NCBI GenBank assembly: GCA_014706295.1
Contig: JACSVZ010000007.1
Location: 52,094,975-52,158,974, forward strand
Source of the DNA: Lycocorax pyrrhopterus obiensis
Taxonomy: Eukaryota; Chordata; Aves; Passeriformes; Paradisaeidae
DNA: 64,000 nt
Direction of reading: 5' to 3'
This document shows positions 20,901 through 53,540 of the stretch, piece after piece (the stretch's first letter is position 1; every line of letters begins with the position of its first letter). The notes under the pieces are model-generated. The model was not told the origin of the DNA, searched no databases, and saw only the letters and a list, made by a program, of their open reading frames with translations. A program made the translations under genes and the position numbers.

Positions 20901-22027
20901 GTGTTAAAGACTTGAGACTTTGGCCTGTGTTCTCAAATAATATTTCCCAATCTGGGAGGCAGGTAAAGTGTAAAGGGTAGTCCCAGGCCACCTCCTGGAT
21001 TACCAAAGAGGTAGAAATGAGGCCTGGACTAAAGAAGAAGGAAGCACTGATCTAAAGATTTTTGGTTTCATGAATCTCATGACTTTTTAAATCCACTAGT
21101 TGTGACTCCATCCATCCAGTCTATTAATTCTGCTGATTGTACAACAATATTTAAATTATAGAAAAATAGTAATAGGAAAGATTACTTTAACTTTTAGAAT
21201 GGGAAAAGCTGACATTGAAGCTTTGGTAGGCAGCTCAGTCAGTTTTTAGTGACCTGAGAAGGTCTGACTGGTTACCGTATGGCATTCAGAGACTTAGAGA
21301 TTTGAGTTCTCTTTTGCTAATTTAACTGGAAGAAAAATATGAAGTAGTCAGAAGCTGTTCTTGCCACTATCCTTCAAAAAAATAAACATAATTTTCTTTT
21401 CCAGAGCGCAAGCCTCCTTTGACAACGGCAGTTTCAATGGGAGAACCAGAGCAATCTACTACTGTGGACTCAGTAGATATGCCAAAGGTCCAGATTCCTC
21501 CCCCTGCTCATCCTGCCCCAGTACATCAACCTCCACCTCTGCCACACCGTCCCCCGCCCCCACCCCCCACCAGTTATATTACAGGGATGTCTACTACAAA
21601 TTCTTACATGTCAGGGGAGGGTTATCAAAGTCTCCAGTCGATGATGAAAACAGAAGGACCAACATACGGAGCTTTACCACCAGCCTATGGACCACCAGCT
21701 CATCTACCATATCATCCTCATGTCTACCCTCCCAACCCTCCACCACCAGTTCCACCTCCACCCCCTGCTTCTTTCCCCCCACCCAATATTCCACCTCCTA
21801 CTCCTGGATATCCTCCTCCGCCAACATACAACCCTAATTTCCCACCTCCAAGACTGCCTCCAACTCATGCAGTACCACCTCATCCACCTCCAGGGCTGGG
21901 AATGCCACCAGCTAGTTATCCCCCTCCTACTGTTCCCCCAGGTGGACAGCCACCTGTACCACCTCCAATTCCACCACCTGGTATGCCACCTGTAGCAGGA
22001 CTTGGACGTGCTACATGGATGAGATAG
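8803..22027 (+). CDS. CCNK: Cyclin K, complete gene, ten coding exons
   Basis: Cyclin K is the regulatory subunit of CDK12 and CDK13, nuclear kinases that phosphorylate the RNA polymerase II C-terminal domain and sustain elongation, especially of long and DNA-damage-response genes. Coding exons are 8803-8999, 10007-10088, 10680-10811, 11612-11717, 11859-11916, 13733-13902, 14815-15098, 18102-18135, 19192-19266 and 21405-22027. All have GT-AG borders and all phases agree, giving 1761 bases or 586 residues plus stop; the human protein is about 580. Residues about 20-250 form the two cyclin boxes, nearly identical to the mammalian sequence as I remember it. Residues about 255-345 are Gln-rich, 345-390 basic and Pro-rich, and 390-586 strongly Pro-rich, ending GLGRATWMR. 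The start [12 protein letters not shown] matches the family and has A at -3. No break or missing block was seen. Confidence 0.97.
10007..10088 (+). CDS. CCNK: CCNK exon 3 (residues 66-93)
   Basis: An 82-base exon too short to appear as an open frame of its own. It encodes [20 protein letters not shown] followed by FKQFPRY, the helical heart of the first cyclin box. The acceptor CTGCACCACAG has a weak pyrimidine tract; the donor is TAT/GTAAGT, a strong consensus. One base completes the Leu codon begun in exon 2, and the exon ends on a codon boundary. Confidence 0.95.
10680..10811 (+). CDS. CCNK: CCNK exon 4 (residues 94-137)
   Basis: 44 codons in phase 0 at both ends. It encodes [20 protein letters not shown] and then a [13 protein letters not shown] stretch ending GQFGDDPK. 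The [11 protein letters not shown] segment is the conserved cyclin-box helix that packs on the kinase in transcriptional cyclins (T, K, L). Acceptor TTTTTTTAG; donor AAG/GTAAAA. Confidence 0.97.
11612..11717 (+). CDS. CCNK: CCNK exon 5 (residues 138-172)
   Basis: 35 codons plus one base. It encodes [20 protein letters not shown] and then [15 protein letters not shown], the end of the first cyclin box and the linker into the second. The EH(P)Y motif is typical of the transcription-cyclin family. Acceptor CTCTATAG; donor AAAG/GTAAAA. The following intron is only 141 bases, the shortest in the gene. Confidence 0.97.
11859..11916 (+). CDS. CCNK: CCNK exon 6 (residues 173-191)
   Basis: A 58-base exon encoding [19 protein letters not shown] with two bases of the next Ser codon, the first helix of the second cyclin box. 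Acceptor TGTTTTTCAG; donor GACAG/GTAAGA. Confidence 0.96.
13733..13902 (+). CDS. CCNK: CCNK exon 7 (residues 192-248)
   Basis: Encodes [34 protein letters not shown] and [14 protein letters not shown], the bulk of the second cyclin box. The first T completes a Ser codon split by intron 6. Acceptor CCTGTTGCAG; donor GGAAG/GTATGA, leaving one base of an Asp codon. Confidence 0.97.
14815..15098 (+). CDS. CCNK: CCNK exon 8 (Gln-rich linker; residues 249-343)
   Basis: Encodes [20 protein letters not shown], which closes the cyclin fold, then a Gln/Ser/Pro-rich low-complexity stretch and [18 protein letters not shown] run of six CAG codons (15009-15026) flanked by CAA codons lies in it. The acceptor is TTATCATTAAG, with the polypyrimidine tract a few bases upstream; the donor is CCAGCA/GTAAGT. 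The linker is Gln-rich in mammals too but with different spacing. Antisense frames here look Cys-rich only because CTG/TGC are complements of the CAG repeats. Confidence 0.95.
15006..15029 (+). repeat. CCNK: (CAG)n tract in CCNK coding sequence
   Basis: CAA, six CAG, CAA, encoding eight glutamines in the linker after the cyclin boxes. The pure core is 18 bases (15009-15026). It is short, but it is the kind of tract that varies in length between individuals and species. Confidence 0.9.
15099..18101 (+). other. CCNK: CCNK intron 8
   Basis: The longest CCNK intron at 3.0 kb. It contains a minus-strand CR1 fragment at its 3' end (about 17767-18060) and an A-rich AAAC-type stretch near 17252-17310. 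Reading from exon 8 into the intron gives Val-Ser and then TGA at 15105-15107, so retention would leave a cyclin-box and Gln-rich protein without the Pro-rich tail. Confidence 0.8.
17767..18060 (-). mobile_element. CR1 LINE 3' fragment in CCNK intron 8
   Basis: About 295 bases of CR1 3' end in minus orientation. On the plus strand it opens with the tail-proximal TTTAGGTTGGAAAAGAGC (near 17782) and continues through CCACTAAACCATGTCCTC, GGGCAGCCTGTTCCAATGCC and a TTGTCCTGTCACTTGTTACC segment. It is 5'-truncated at about 18060. The 3' wording differs from the copies at 31.6 and 36.0 kb, so it belongs to a different CR1 subfamily. It stops about 40 bases before CCNK exon 9. Confidence 0.9.
18102..18135 (+). 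CDS. CCNK: CCNK exon 9 (34-base exon; residues 344-354)
   Basis: A very small exon encoding [11 protein letters not shown] plus one base of a Glu codon, between the Gln-rich and Pro-rich parts. Its length is not a multiple of three, so skipping it would shift frame. The acceptor follows a long T-rich tract (TTTTTCTTTTTTTCAAACAG), and the donor is GCAG/GTAAAT. A CR1 remnant ends about 40 bases upstream. The identity is secure because the mammalian protein has VSPKEENKAAEPPPPK at this place. Confidence 0.95.
18136..21404 (+). other. CCNK: CCNK introns 9 and 10
   Basis: Intron 9 is 18136-19191 and intron 10 is 19267-21404. Both are AT-rich, with no exon or known repeat family seen. Intron 10 has an imperfect tandem duplication of about 23 bases (20464-20486 and 20487-20508, each starting TATGAGCTTT). 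Confidence 0.75.
19192..19266 (+). CDS. CCNK: CCNK exon 10 (residues 355-379)
   Basis: 75 bases encoding [17 protein letters not shown] and then IPPAHPPP, with split codons at both ends. This is the start of the Pro-rich tail. Acceptor ATGTTTTTTAG; donor CTCCAG/GTAAGC. Too short and too Pro-biased to be recognised without the neighbouring exons. Confidence 0.95.
21405..22027 (+). CDS. CCNK: CCNK exon 11, coding part (Pro-rich tail, stop; residues 380-586)
   Basis: Encodes ERKPPL, then [20 protein letters not shown] and [39 protein letters not shown] and a long run of PPP-punctuated segments ending GLGRATWMR with TAG at 22025-22027. This is the disordered Pro-rich C-terminus characteristic of cyclin K among transcription cyclins. 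Acceptor TTTTCTTTTCCAG. The Pro-rich codons keep other frames open on both strands, so the overlapping open frames are shadows. Confidence 0.97.
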
Positions 22028-22730
22028 CATGAGGTAATTTGCACGATATACCTTTATGTTGATTAGGCAGGAGTAGATAGCCAAAACCTACATTGTAAAG
22101 ATGAAGAGGAGGGTAATCTGTATAATTTAGATGAAGAAATGAGATTAAATGAAAATTTAGCTGATCTGTTTGCAGTATGGTTTATGGTGAGTTATATAGG
22201 CTTCTAGATTTTAATCAGCTTTGCAGTATCTATTCTAACTTTATACATTTGACTTAAGTTTAAATTGTCTTGACTTATTCCAGCACTGGATTACTTTGTA
22301 CTAGCAAAACCAGCCATATTGGCTCAATTATATCAGTAAGAAGAAAATTTCCTTCTAGAAATCAGTGCCTATTTTTGAGTATCAAAATAGCCAGATATTA
22401 TGATATTTGATCTATAATAAGAAACTTCATTTGTAATAGTAAGTAAAACAACACGATGTCAAGCATAAAAGCTGCTTTATTTAAGAGAGATTCTGAATGC
22501 TAGCTGACTGGAATAATTTTGAGGTGTTTGCCTTGCTGATAGTTTTGGTTTGGAATGTACTGGTATCTTAAAATATTGTATGTTTACACCTATTTGCAAA
22601 TTCCTGTACATAATATATATATTTTCTAAGTGTGAAAGTCTGAATGTAACAGCCTACTGTGATGTACATCATAGTTATAAATGGGACTACTTTGTTCACT
22701 CTACCCAAATAAAATTGGTTCTGAATTTAG
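22028..22730 (+). other. CCNK: CCNK 3' UTR
   Basis: About 700 bases from the TAG to the first canonical poly(A) signal. It is AT-rich. An ATTAAA at 22144-22149 could give a much shorter form. The 3' end is inferred from the hexamer at 22708 and was not observed. Confidence 0.65.
22708..22713 (+). terminator. CCNK: Poly(A) signal AATAAA of CCNK
   Basis: A canonical AATAAA followed within 10-40 bases by TTGGTTCTG and GTTTTTCAT, a plausible GU/U-rich downstream element. Cleavage would fall near 22725-22735. Confidence 0.65.
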
Positions 22731-22836
22731 TGGATTTCCAGGTTTTTCATATTAGTTCAGAGTTCATAACTATGGTTATTCCAAGATACTTACTCCAAGA
22801 TATTTCAGCAGTGGTATCCCAAATCTTATTCATCAG

Positions 22837-22862
22837 TTTATTTAAAAAGAATGTATTTTATT
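22837..22862 (-). terminator. CCDC85C: Two minus-strand poly(A) signals, candidate end of CCDC85C
   Basis: TTTATT on the plus strand at 22837-22842 and 22857-22862, that is two AATAAA hexamers on the minus strand 20 bases apart. They are the most distal minus-strand candidates before the CCNK 3' end. A nearer candidate is at 25517-25522. Which one CCDC85C uses cannot be decided from sequence alone. Confidence 0.45.
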
Positions 22863-25800
22863 TTATCAGCTAGAAGTATACACTATCACAATCAGTCTCT
22901 TACTTCATTTTTACTAAAATATTTCAAATGAATGTTTTACACACATTATCAAAAAAAACTGTACTATTACTTTCCTTCCCCAAAAAAGCCAGAGTGGTTC
23001 AATAATAGGTAAAAACGCGTGCTAAGGTCTAAAGAATTTTGCTATATACACAACAGCAGGTGCTAACTTTTCCAGTTCTTTGTAAATCATATACAGAAAA
23101 TATAGCAGGGCTGTAAGATCACAGGTTTAACAGAAATCAAACTTTAAACTGATTTCTAAAGCAGCACAAATAGACTTTCCCCACATTATGAAAAATATAC
23201 AATTTTATCACTTTACAGTCATGCACTTTGAAAAAGATCAGTAGTACTCTTCCCCCCCAGTTTCTAGAAAGATAAAAGGTCACTTTAACACTGATTTCAT
23301 TTAATATCTAGTATTTGGATAAAAATGTGCCATTCTCAAACAAGGTTGTGCTCAGCAGTCTTATCAAGGTGCGAAGAGCCAACTGAAGCTGGTTACACTG
23401 CAGCATTTCAGGAACTGTTAGGGAAATGCTGCTTACTCCAGTCACTCCAACAAAAGCCAAGGACGTGATTTTACTTTCCTTCAGCAAGCAAAGTCCATTT
23501 GTAAACAGTGGATGCTTTCTTTGCCAGAGGATTGCAGAACCCAGGGCTTCAATCTTGAGGAAATTATCTTGGGCTGTTGCCCCAAATATATGAATTGAAT
23601 GGCCACTATTTCAAGGGATGCTCCCCTCCAACTTAATGTACAAAGCTCCTCAGGTAGTTTTCACTGAATACTGAGCGCATAGGTAAGTGAATCTAAATAT
23701 GCATATAAAACATCTTTTTAGACAGCTGAAAATGCAGCACCCAAGTCATCCTGTAAAGTCATTGAGCATCATTTTACCCCAGGAAGACATTTTATAGCTC
23801 AAATGGAGCTGAGTATGAAGAGTAGCAAGCCTAAAAACCCCTGAACAGTAACACCCCAAGGTACAGCACTGTCATGTTCTTCTACAAAATCAGTGATGCA
23901 CGTCTTACATTGAAAGTGATGCTGCCAAATAAAATCTTAAAAAGGGCAGTACCCTACGAGTATGAAGGTTGTTCGGCTGAACTGCTGGCTACCCTGTAAA
24001 CTGGCTCTTCAGAATTTGCAGGGCTAATTGACCTCAGCTGCAGTTGCTTCCCTTGTAGGTGAGATGTGCAGGTGGAACAAAACAAGCTTTGCTTGAAGTC
24101 ATTGAATAGATTTTGAGAGAGATTTGATAGCAGGGAATATTTGAATGGGAATCACATAGTGGTGAGACTAGTAATCTGATTAGGATAGCTCTTACCTTGT
24201 TGAGAGGACCTGCTAGTAGCCTCCTATACACCTTAAATAGCAAGCATGTCATGAACACGGTTAACTCTTAAGTGCTGGCAACATTTGTGTTGCTTTAGTT
24301 AAAATTCACTGGCATAAATCAACTTAGTTCCAAATATACTTGAACTCTCTGCTTAATCCAGCAATCAGATGCCACCAAAGTTAAAACAGGCTAAGCAGAG
24401 TAAAGTAACCCTGTATTTGACATTAGATGTTAAGGAAGAATGATGCTCTGCTTTACATCACCTTTTCTGGTACAGAAATCTCAAGGTATAAATTGTACAG
24501 GAGGAAGACAAGTAATCACCAGTGGTGACTAGAAACTGGAGGTTAAAATAAAGAGCAAAGAGGAGGAAATCCAGAATCCTCTAAAGATGCTGTCTCTTAA
24601 AGGAGAGAGTTGGACTCTAGAATGGATTTTTCCAGACTCCATGGGATGGAAATACTATTAGACTGAGAGCTATCTAGCCCAGTGTTCACTGACTGAGCAG
24701 TAGTAAGAAATAATCTACTGGTGGGTGTGTGAGTGAGAGTATGCACTTGTGTTTTGGGGGTGGTTCTTGGTTATTTTTAAATAACCAACTCAACTGTTAC
24801 ATTTCCATTTCTGCAATGAATACTGAATGAATACTTAGTGGCTACTGTGTATTTTGGTTGTATTCCTTCTCTATTTTTTTTACTGGTTACAGGTTTCAGC
24901 TCTGACACTGCAAATTCTTCAGCCAGGCAGCTATAGTCTATTGTACACCATGGGACCAATTACCTTTCATAAGTTGCCACATGAGCTCCTTGGTATTGTA
25001 TCGGTGCTCTATGTTAATACAATACCACAAGTCAAGAACTCAACTGGTAGAACAAATTAATTTAGAGGAAGAACCTGTCAAGCTAATACAGCTGTCTGTA
25101 TCTGTGACTGATTCTTGCAGAGAACAGAAAGAAAGTAATGGTGTTTGAGGTCATTACATCCTCCAACTAATCACTAAAATCGATGCAACTTTTGAAGAGG
25201 CTTTGATCTTTTCACATGCCTGTCTTTAAAATTATTTTACACCAATGAGTTCTAATAACGAAGCCCCGCTTCCTTGGACTATTGGGAAAGAACATCTAAT
25301 GAAATACAGGGACAGCTGCTGTGACAACTTGGAAAAGGAGGGAGTCAAATTCTTACAACTACACAGGCAGCTACTCCACAATAGCAAAATATAAGTCCCA
25401 TTGTTTTATATACAACCATTTGAAGAAGGAAAAACCCACTTGTTTTGGTTCATTAACAAAAATAAAGCTTGAATGGCAGGAAGTAGTCTCACCCGACAGC
25501 CTGTGTTTATGGAGTTTTTATTCAGCTCTGCAAGGTTGTTGTTTGGTTACCTTACACAGGAACCAGTATAGGTGAGGGGTCCAGCAAGAACATTAAAAAA
25601 ACCCACCCAAATCTTCCTTATGTGAAAGATGAGCTGCTCTTGAAGATCCTGTGAAAGCCATAAGCACTGTCAGGATAGCAGTTTCTGCTGGATTATTTCG
25701 TAGTGAAAGCTTTACAGGAAAAGTGTTGCTGTATTTGTAGGGAATACTGGTGTGTGGCTAAGTGACTTCATTCACATTACGACTGCAGAAACCTTGTGTC

Positions 25801-26481
25801 ATTTGATCATGAAAAATTGTTCATTAACACCTGATACAGAGTCTTGAACCTTTATGTATGCTTGTGTGATGAGTACCACCATACAGTGTAGGGCAGTACA
25901 AGTGTTTTTAGCTTGCCGCTCAGTATTTTACACAGAGCCTTGTGAAAACAGTTGCACGTCATTCTTCAAAATAAAGACCTCCAAAAAGAGGGTTAGCAGC
26001 TCATGAACTTGGCAGGCAGTAAGCCAATGAATTGGAATTGCATTTTCCTTGGCTGCCTGGAGCCACTAACCCAGCTATGAATCACTGACAAGCGGGTGGA
26101 CAGGAGCAATACAAATGGTGACTTCTCCGCAGGTTAAGGGTTCTTCTTGTTCCTCTTAGAAATTCTCTTGAGTTAGTTAATTCTACAAACAGACCATTAC
26201 AACAAAGCAGGTTTGAACTACAATACAAATTATGCAAGTCTGGCATTATTGGATGGTTACCCAGTGAACAGTAGTTCCAGAGCACCACAGCCTGGAAATC
26301 AGGCCTTTAGCTGCCATATTTACACTATTGTTACAAAAAAAAAAAAGCTGAAAAAAAAAGAAAAAAGGAAACCCTGAAAAAACTCAACCCCGACTCCCAA
26401 AGAACAGGCAGCCAGAAACACTGAGCTCTGCCTCTTTAGTCTTCACAGAATCCATCACTTCCAGTCGCCAAGACAGTGTTC
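22863..26481 (-). other. CCDC85C: Probable CCDC85C 3' UTR
   Basis: 3.6 kb downstream of the CCDC85C stop with no coding similarity on either strand. A long 3' UTR is usual for this gene. If the poly(A) signal at 25517-25522 is used, the UTR is about 0.95 kb and the rest is intergenic. The stretch near 26332-26385 is A-rich on the plus strand, so a U-rich tract would lie about 100-150 bases after the stop in the transcript. Confidence 0.5.
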
Positions 26482-49668
<23,187 letters not shown>

Positions 49669-50006
49669 TTAATGAGGAGAAAGAAAGCTGTGCCTCTCCT
49701 GCTGTCCTGGCTTTTCCCATGACCACATCTGTCCCCTGACCTGTTCTCATTACTTTTCCCTGCACCAACAGTGATGGTGAACATTGTAATAAAATGTTTT
49801 TTCCATGCCCAGTCCAAGAGAAAACATCTGCAAGCAGTTGGAGGTGAACTGTTCAAGGTCTGCTACATTAAGTGATACACCAGGAAGGCATTTTTGTTTT
49901 ACCTAAGTTCCTACATGCTCAATAAAAACATTTTATGAGATGCACATTATAAAAAAATATATTTTTAAGACTTCAGATTAAATCAAAATTAGCAAAAACC
50001 CCACAA

Positions 50007-50066
50007 ATCCAAAACAAACAAACAAACAAACAAAACAAACAAAAAAACAACCCACCAAAAAAACCC
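50007..50066. repeat. (AAAC)n-type simple repeat
   Basis: AAACAAACAAACAAACAAAC-like sequence, decaying into AACCCACC units. Low complexity, A-rich on the plus strand. It could be the remnant tail of a retrotransposed sequence, but no body is recognisable next to it. Confidence 0.8.
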
Positions 50067-53000
50067 ACACCAGGAGTCATTTTCTAGATGGAGGGTTTGT
50101 AAGCAGTGCTACTATGATACACCTAAGCTTGCAAAACGTGTGTTGACAGGAACAGTTTCTTATTTGGTTACAAATTTGCTTGCATCCACAGGTCTTAAAC
50201 ATAGTCAAATAAATGAAGGTAGTCTCTATGACCCTAGAAACCAGATAAATGCAACCAGGAGTCTGCACTCAAAGGGAGAAGCAGCACTGGGTGTTAGGAG
50301 TTCCGAATAATCTCCCTGGGACAAAGTTTCTGCCTTGTGTTATTAGCTCTCTGTGATCTTGAAATGTGAAGAATGAGAAGTGTTTCTCATTTATAAAACT
50401 GCACCCACAAAAAGGCAATACACAAGCAGTCAAAATCAAAGGTCTGGGAGAAGATTCTATCTTTATCACCAATAAACGTCCTCATTAACTTTTCATATTT
50501 TTAAGAGTATCAAGCAGTGCACTGTGCTCTATTTTAAAGCTAAAAAATCATGACCTTTCAGATTTTTATGCTCCATTATGACTTTAGACTTGCATTTGCT
50601 ACAGAAACAATGTTTTCTACTTCAAAAGAACCAAAGAAAAGTCATTGGAGCAATAAAATTTAACAGGAAATCTCATAAATCAGCTCAATTGTATATAAAA
50701 CCCCACAGTAACCCAAACGCCTGAACATAACGGAGACTTTGGGTACTGTTGCCATGCACAGATCTCTGGAAATATTGAAAGTTCATTTCCACTTCCTGCT
50801 CAAAGAGAAGAATTGGTGCACTCTGAGTGGATACATCATTTTCTGTCAATGTCAGAAACATTTTCTTGTAGCTACATGGCCTGTTTTAGTTGTCATTCAG
50901 CTTTGGTTTTATTTCAAAATGCTGTTTTCTTAGGTTAAAACTTCTGTAGTGCCCCAGTGCTTTCACAACCATTCTGGAGCCCTCACCCTATCAACTTTCA
51001 TTTTATAAGCTATGAAGAGAAGGGCAGCTCTCAAGAAAGCCATCATGAGAAATGGATGCTAGTCCTGTATGACCCAATCTGCTGGGAACTGTTGTGTCTC
51101 ACATGGATCCAAGTGATACAGAATGAGTTCAGCATATCAGATGTCTGGGATTCCCCTGAATTTATGAAGAGAGAAGATGTGGCCTATATTTCTTTCTCAT
51201 TTCACAACACAGAGTCAGAGAGAGAGAGAGATCTAAAGGAGATAACTCCTTCTGAAGCTGAAAAGTGACTGCTGCAAAACTGAGTTTCCACCACTATTCC
51301 TGGGAGGTATATAATTTCAAAGAAAGGTTAGCAGGTCACAAAGGAAGATGATGAGAGGATTCTTAGTTTACTGGCAGTGCCCCAGGCATGTGATGTCTCT
51401 TGGTGGTTATCCTGAAAGGATTTCACCTTGGCTGGTTATGCTTCCACTGCCCTGCTGTGTGCAACCTCTTCTCCCCTCTTGTGTGTGCGTGGGGACACAG
51501 CAACCTCCTGGAGGGGTCCTGACACTCTGCCACTCACTCCTTTAGGCTGTCAGCTCAGGAGCTCAGGCACTCTTCCCTGACATCTGTGATGAGGGACACT
51601 TGCATGGCCAAGGGAAAAGCAGAATAAAGCAGCAGAGCCAAAATGTGAGGTTGTATCTTTGTGCTGGAGACCCCAGAGGTTGCAGATCTCCTTGAAGTCT
51701 CTGCTCCAGAAGCGTGTGTGCTGCCTCAGCAGTTTAGAGGCCATGGATTACTCAGAGTTTTGCAAACCACACTGAGACCTGCAAGATGCCACATGATTGT
51801 GGGACACCTGAAGCCTAGAAACAGGCCTGAGAAAGAGCGATTTGGTGAACATTTGTTTGCATTCCAGAAACCTGCAGTCTTGCCCCCAAATCTGAATGGG
51901 TTCATCTGCATTGGATTCCCCATGTGTTTCATTACATTACAGCTTGTCCTCACAGAAAGTCAAAATGCTTCGTCCACCTCAGGAAGGGAGACAACCAAAC
52001 CCAAGTCCAAACAACACCCAGTATCACACTGCTGTCACTAAAAATACGCTGGTTTAAATTGATTTAATTAACTGCCCTGTGCTCCTGCCTGGAGCAAAAG
52101 TCTGCATTAATTTCAATTTGGCTTAAATTGGTTGAAATTGTGTTGGTAAATACACAGATACAGTCAAAACTCTGCTCTAACAAGTGTTTATAATGGATTA
52201 GTTCTATTGCTTTTTAAAAGCAAATCCCATTTAAGACTGCACTAGCGTGTGACAAAACTATTGTTAGATTGTTTCAGTGACTGCTGCTTATGAATCTGAC
52301 CTAATGCATTCAATTTGATGGAAAGATTCCCACTGAGTTCAACGAACATCAAAACAAGCTCTTAATTAAAGAACAGAAAGGAAAAAGAGAAAAAAAAATA
52401 GGACAAGAAAAAGAAAAGACATCTAAGAAATAAAAATGCTGAGCAGAGATCTATCCAGAAGAGGAACGAGGTGTTCGGAGCAGAGAGTGGGTTTGCTAGG
52501 GCAAAAAGAGTTATACCTGCCATTATTTATATTCATCCCTGTCAGAGATGGGCAGAGTAAACTTTTTCCTCCCACTTCCTGTCATAAAGCCAGCCACTTT
52601 CATGAGCACTCCACTCAATGCAATTTTCCTCCTGTATTTTCTAGAAGTTATTTGGAAATGTATCTTACTCTAATAGCTTGGGGTTTTTTTACAACAGGCT
52701 ACCAATCACAGCTCTGCACTATTTATCTTCCTTGCACTAAAAGCAAATGTGTATTTCTTCACCATAGAAAGAAAACTGCTTTTCCTTCCTTTTTAAAATT
52801 GAAATGGTGCAGTGACACATACTCAACAGACCTCCCCAAACATTTGCACATTCCTTGGGCTTTGCTATCAGTGTTAGAGCTAACCAGGGAAAGAAAGTGA
52901 ATCCCTCATTAAAAAGCAATATGACTAATGATGCATCAGAATGAGTAGCCATTACTCCACTTAAATCTAAATTAAAAATCCTGATATTTGCATTGTCAAT

Positions 53001-53479
53001 TCACTCACAAAATGAAATCTCTTATTACCTTACCCAATTTTCATTACTGAGATGTAAGTGGATCCCAAATTGCTTTTCTAGTCAGAAAGACATTTTAAAA
53101 GTAGAATCCCTGATCATCTCTGTTCATCATCATTGCTGGAGATTATCTCAACTAATGGGCAACATAGCTATAATAAATTATCCTTCAGGTAAAATCACTT
53201 CACATTTCTGGAGTTTCAAGGAATTTATCAGCAAAATCACTTTCACCTGAACTAAAACTCCGTGGGAGCATGCAGTCTCAATTGAACTTTTATTGGAAAT
53301 GTTTCCTAAGCCAAGGAGCAGGGACAGAAGGAGGGACAGAGCAAAGGAGACCAAGTGAGAGCTCAGGAGACTCACACACTTGTCCCTAGCAAACACCAAC
53401 AACTGGCCATTGACTACTCCACAGTGGCTCTTGCTCTCTTACTATAAATATTTTTCAAACCCTAGTTTCATCCACAGTT

Positions 53480-53540
53480 AAAAACAAAACAAACCAAAAC
53501 AAACAAAACAAACCAAAACAAACAAAACAAAACAAAAAAC
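53480..53540. repeat. (AAAAC)n/(AAAC)n simple repeat
   Basis: Alternating AAAAC, AAAC and ACC units over about 60 bases, A-rich on the plus strand like the repeat at 50.0 kb. There is a similar shorter run at about 54142-54178. Confidence 0.85.

Noticed and set aside
21361..22084. Three further open frames overlapping CCNK exon 11 on both strands
   Set aside because: The repeated Pro codons (CCN) keep the shifted and antisense frames open. Only the frame ending GLGRATWMR continues in phase from exon 10.
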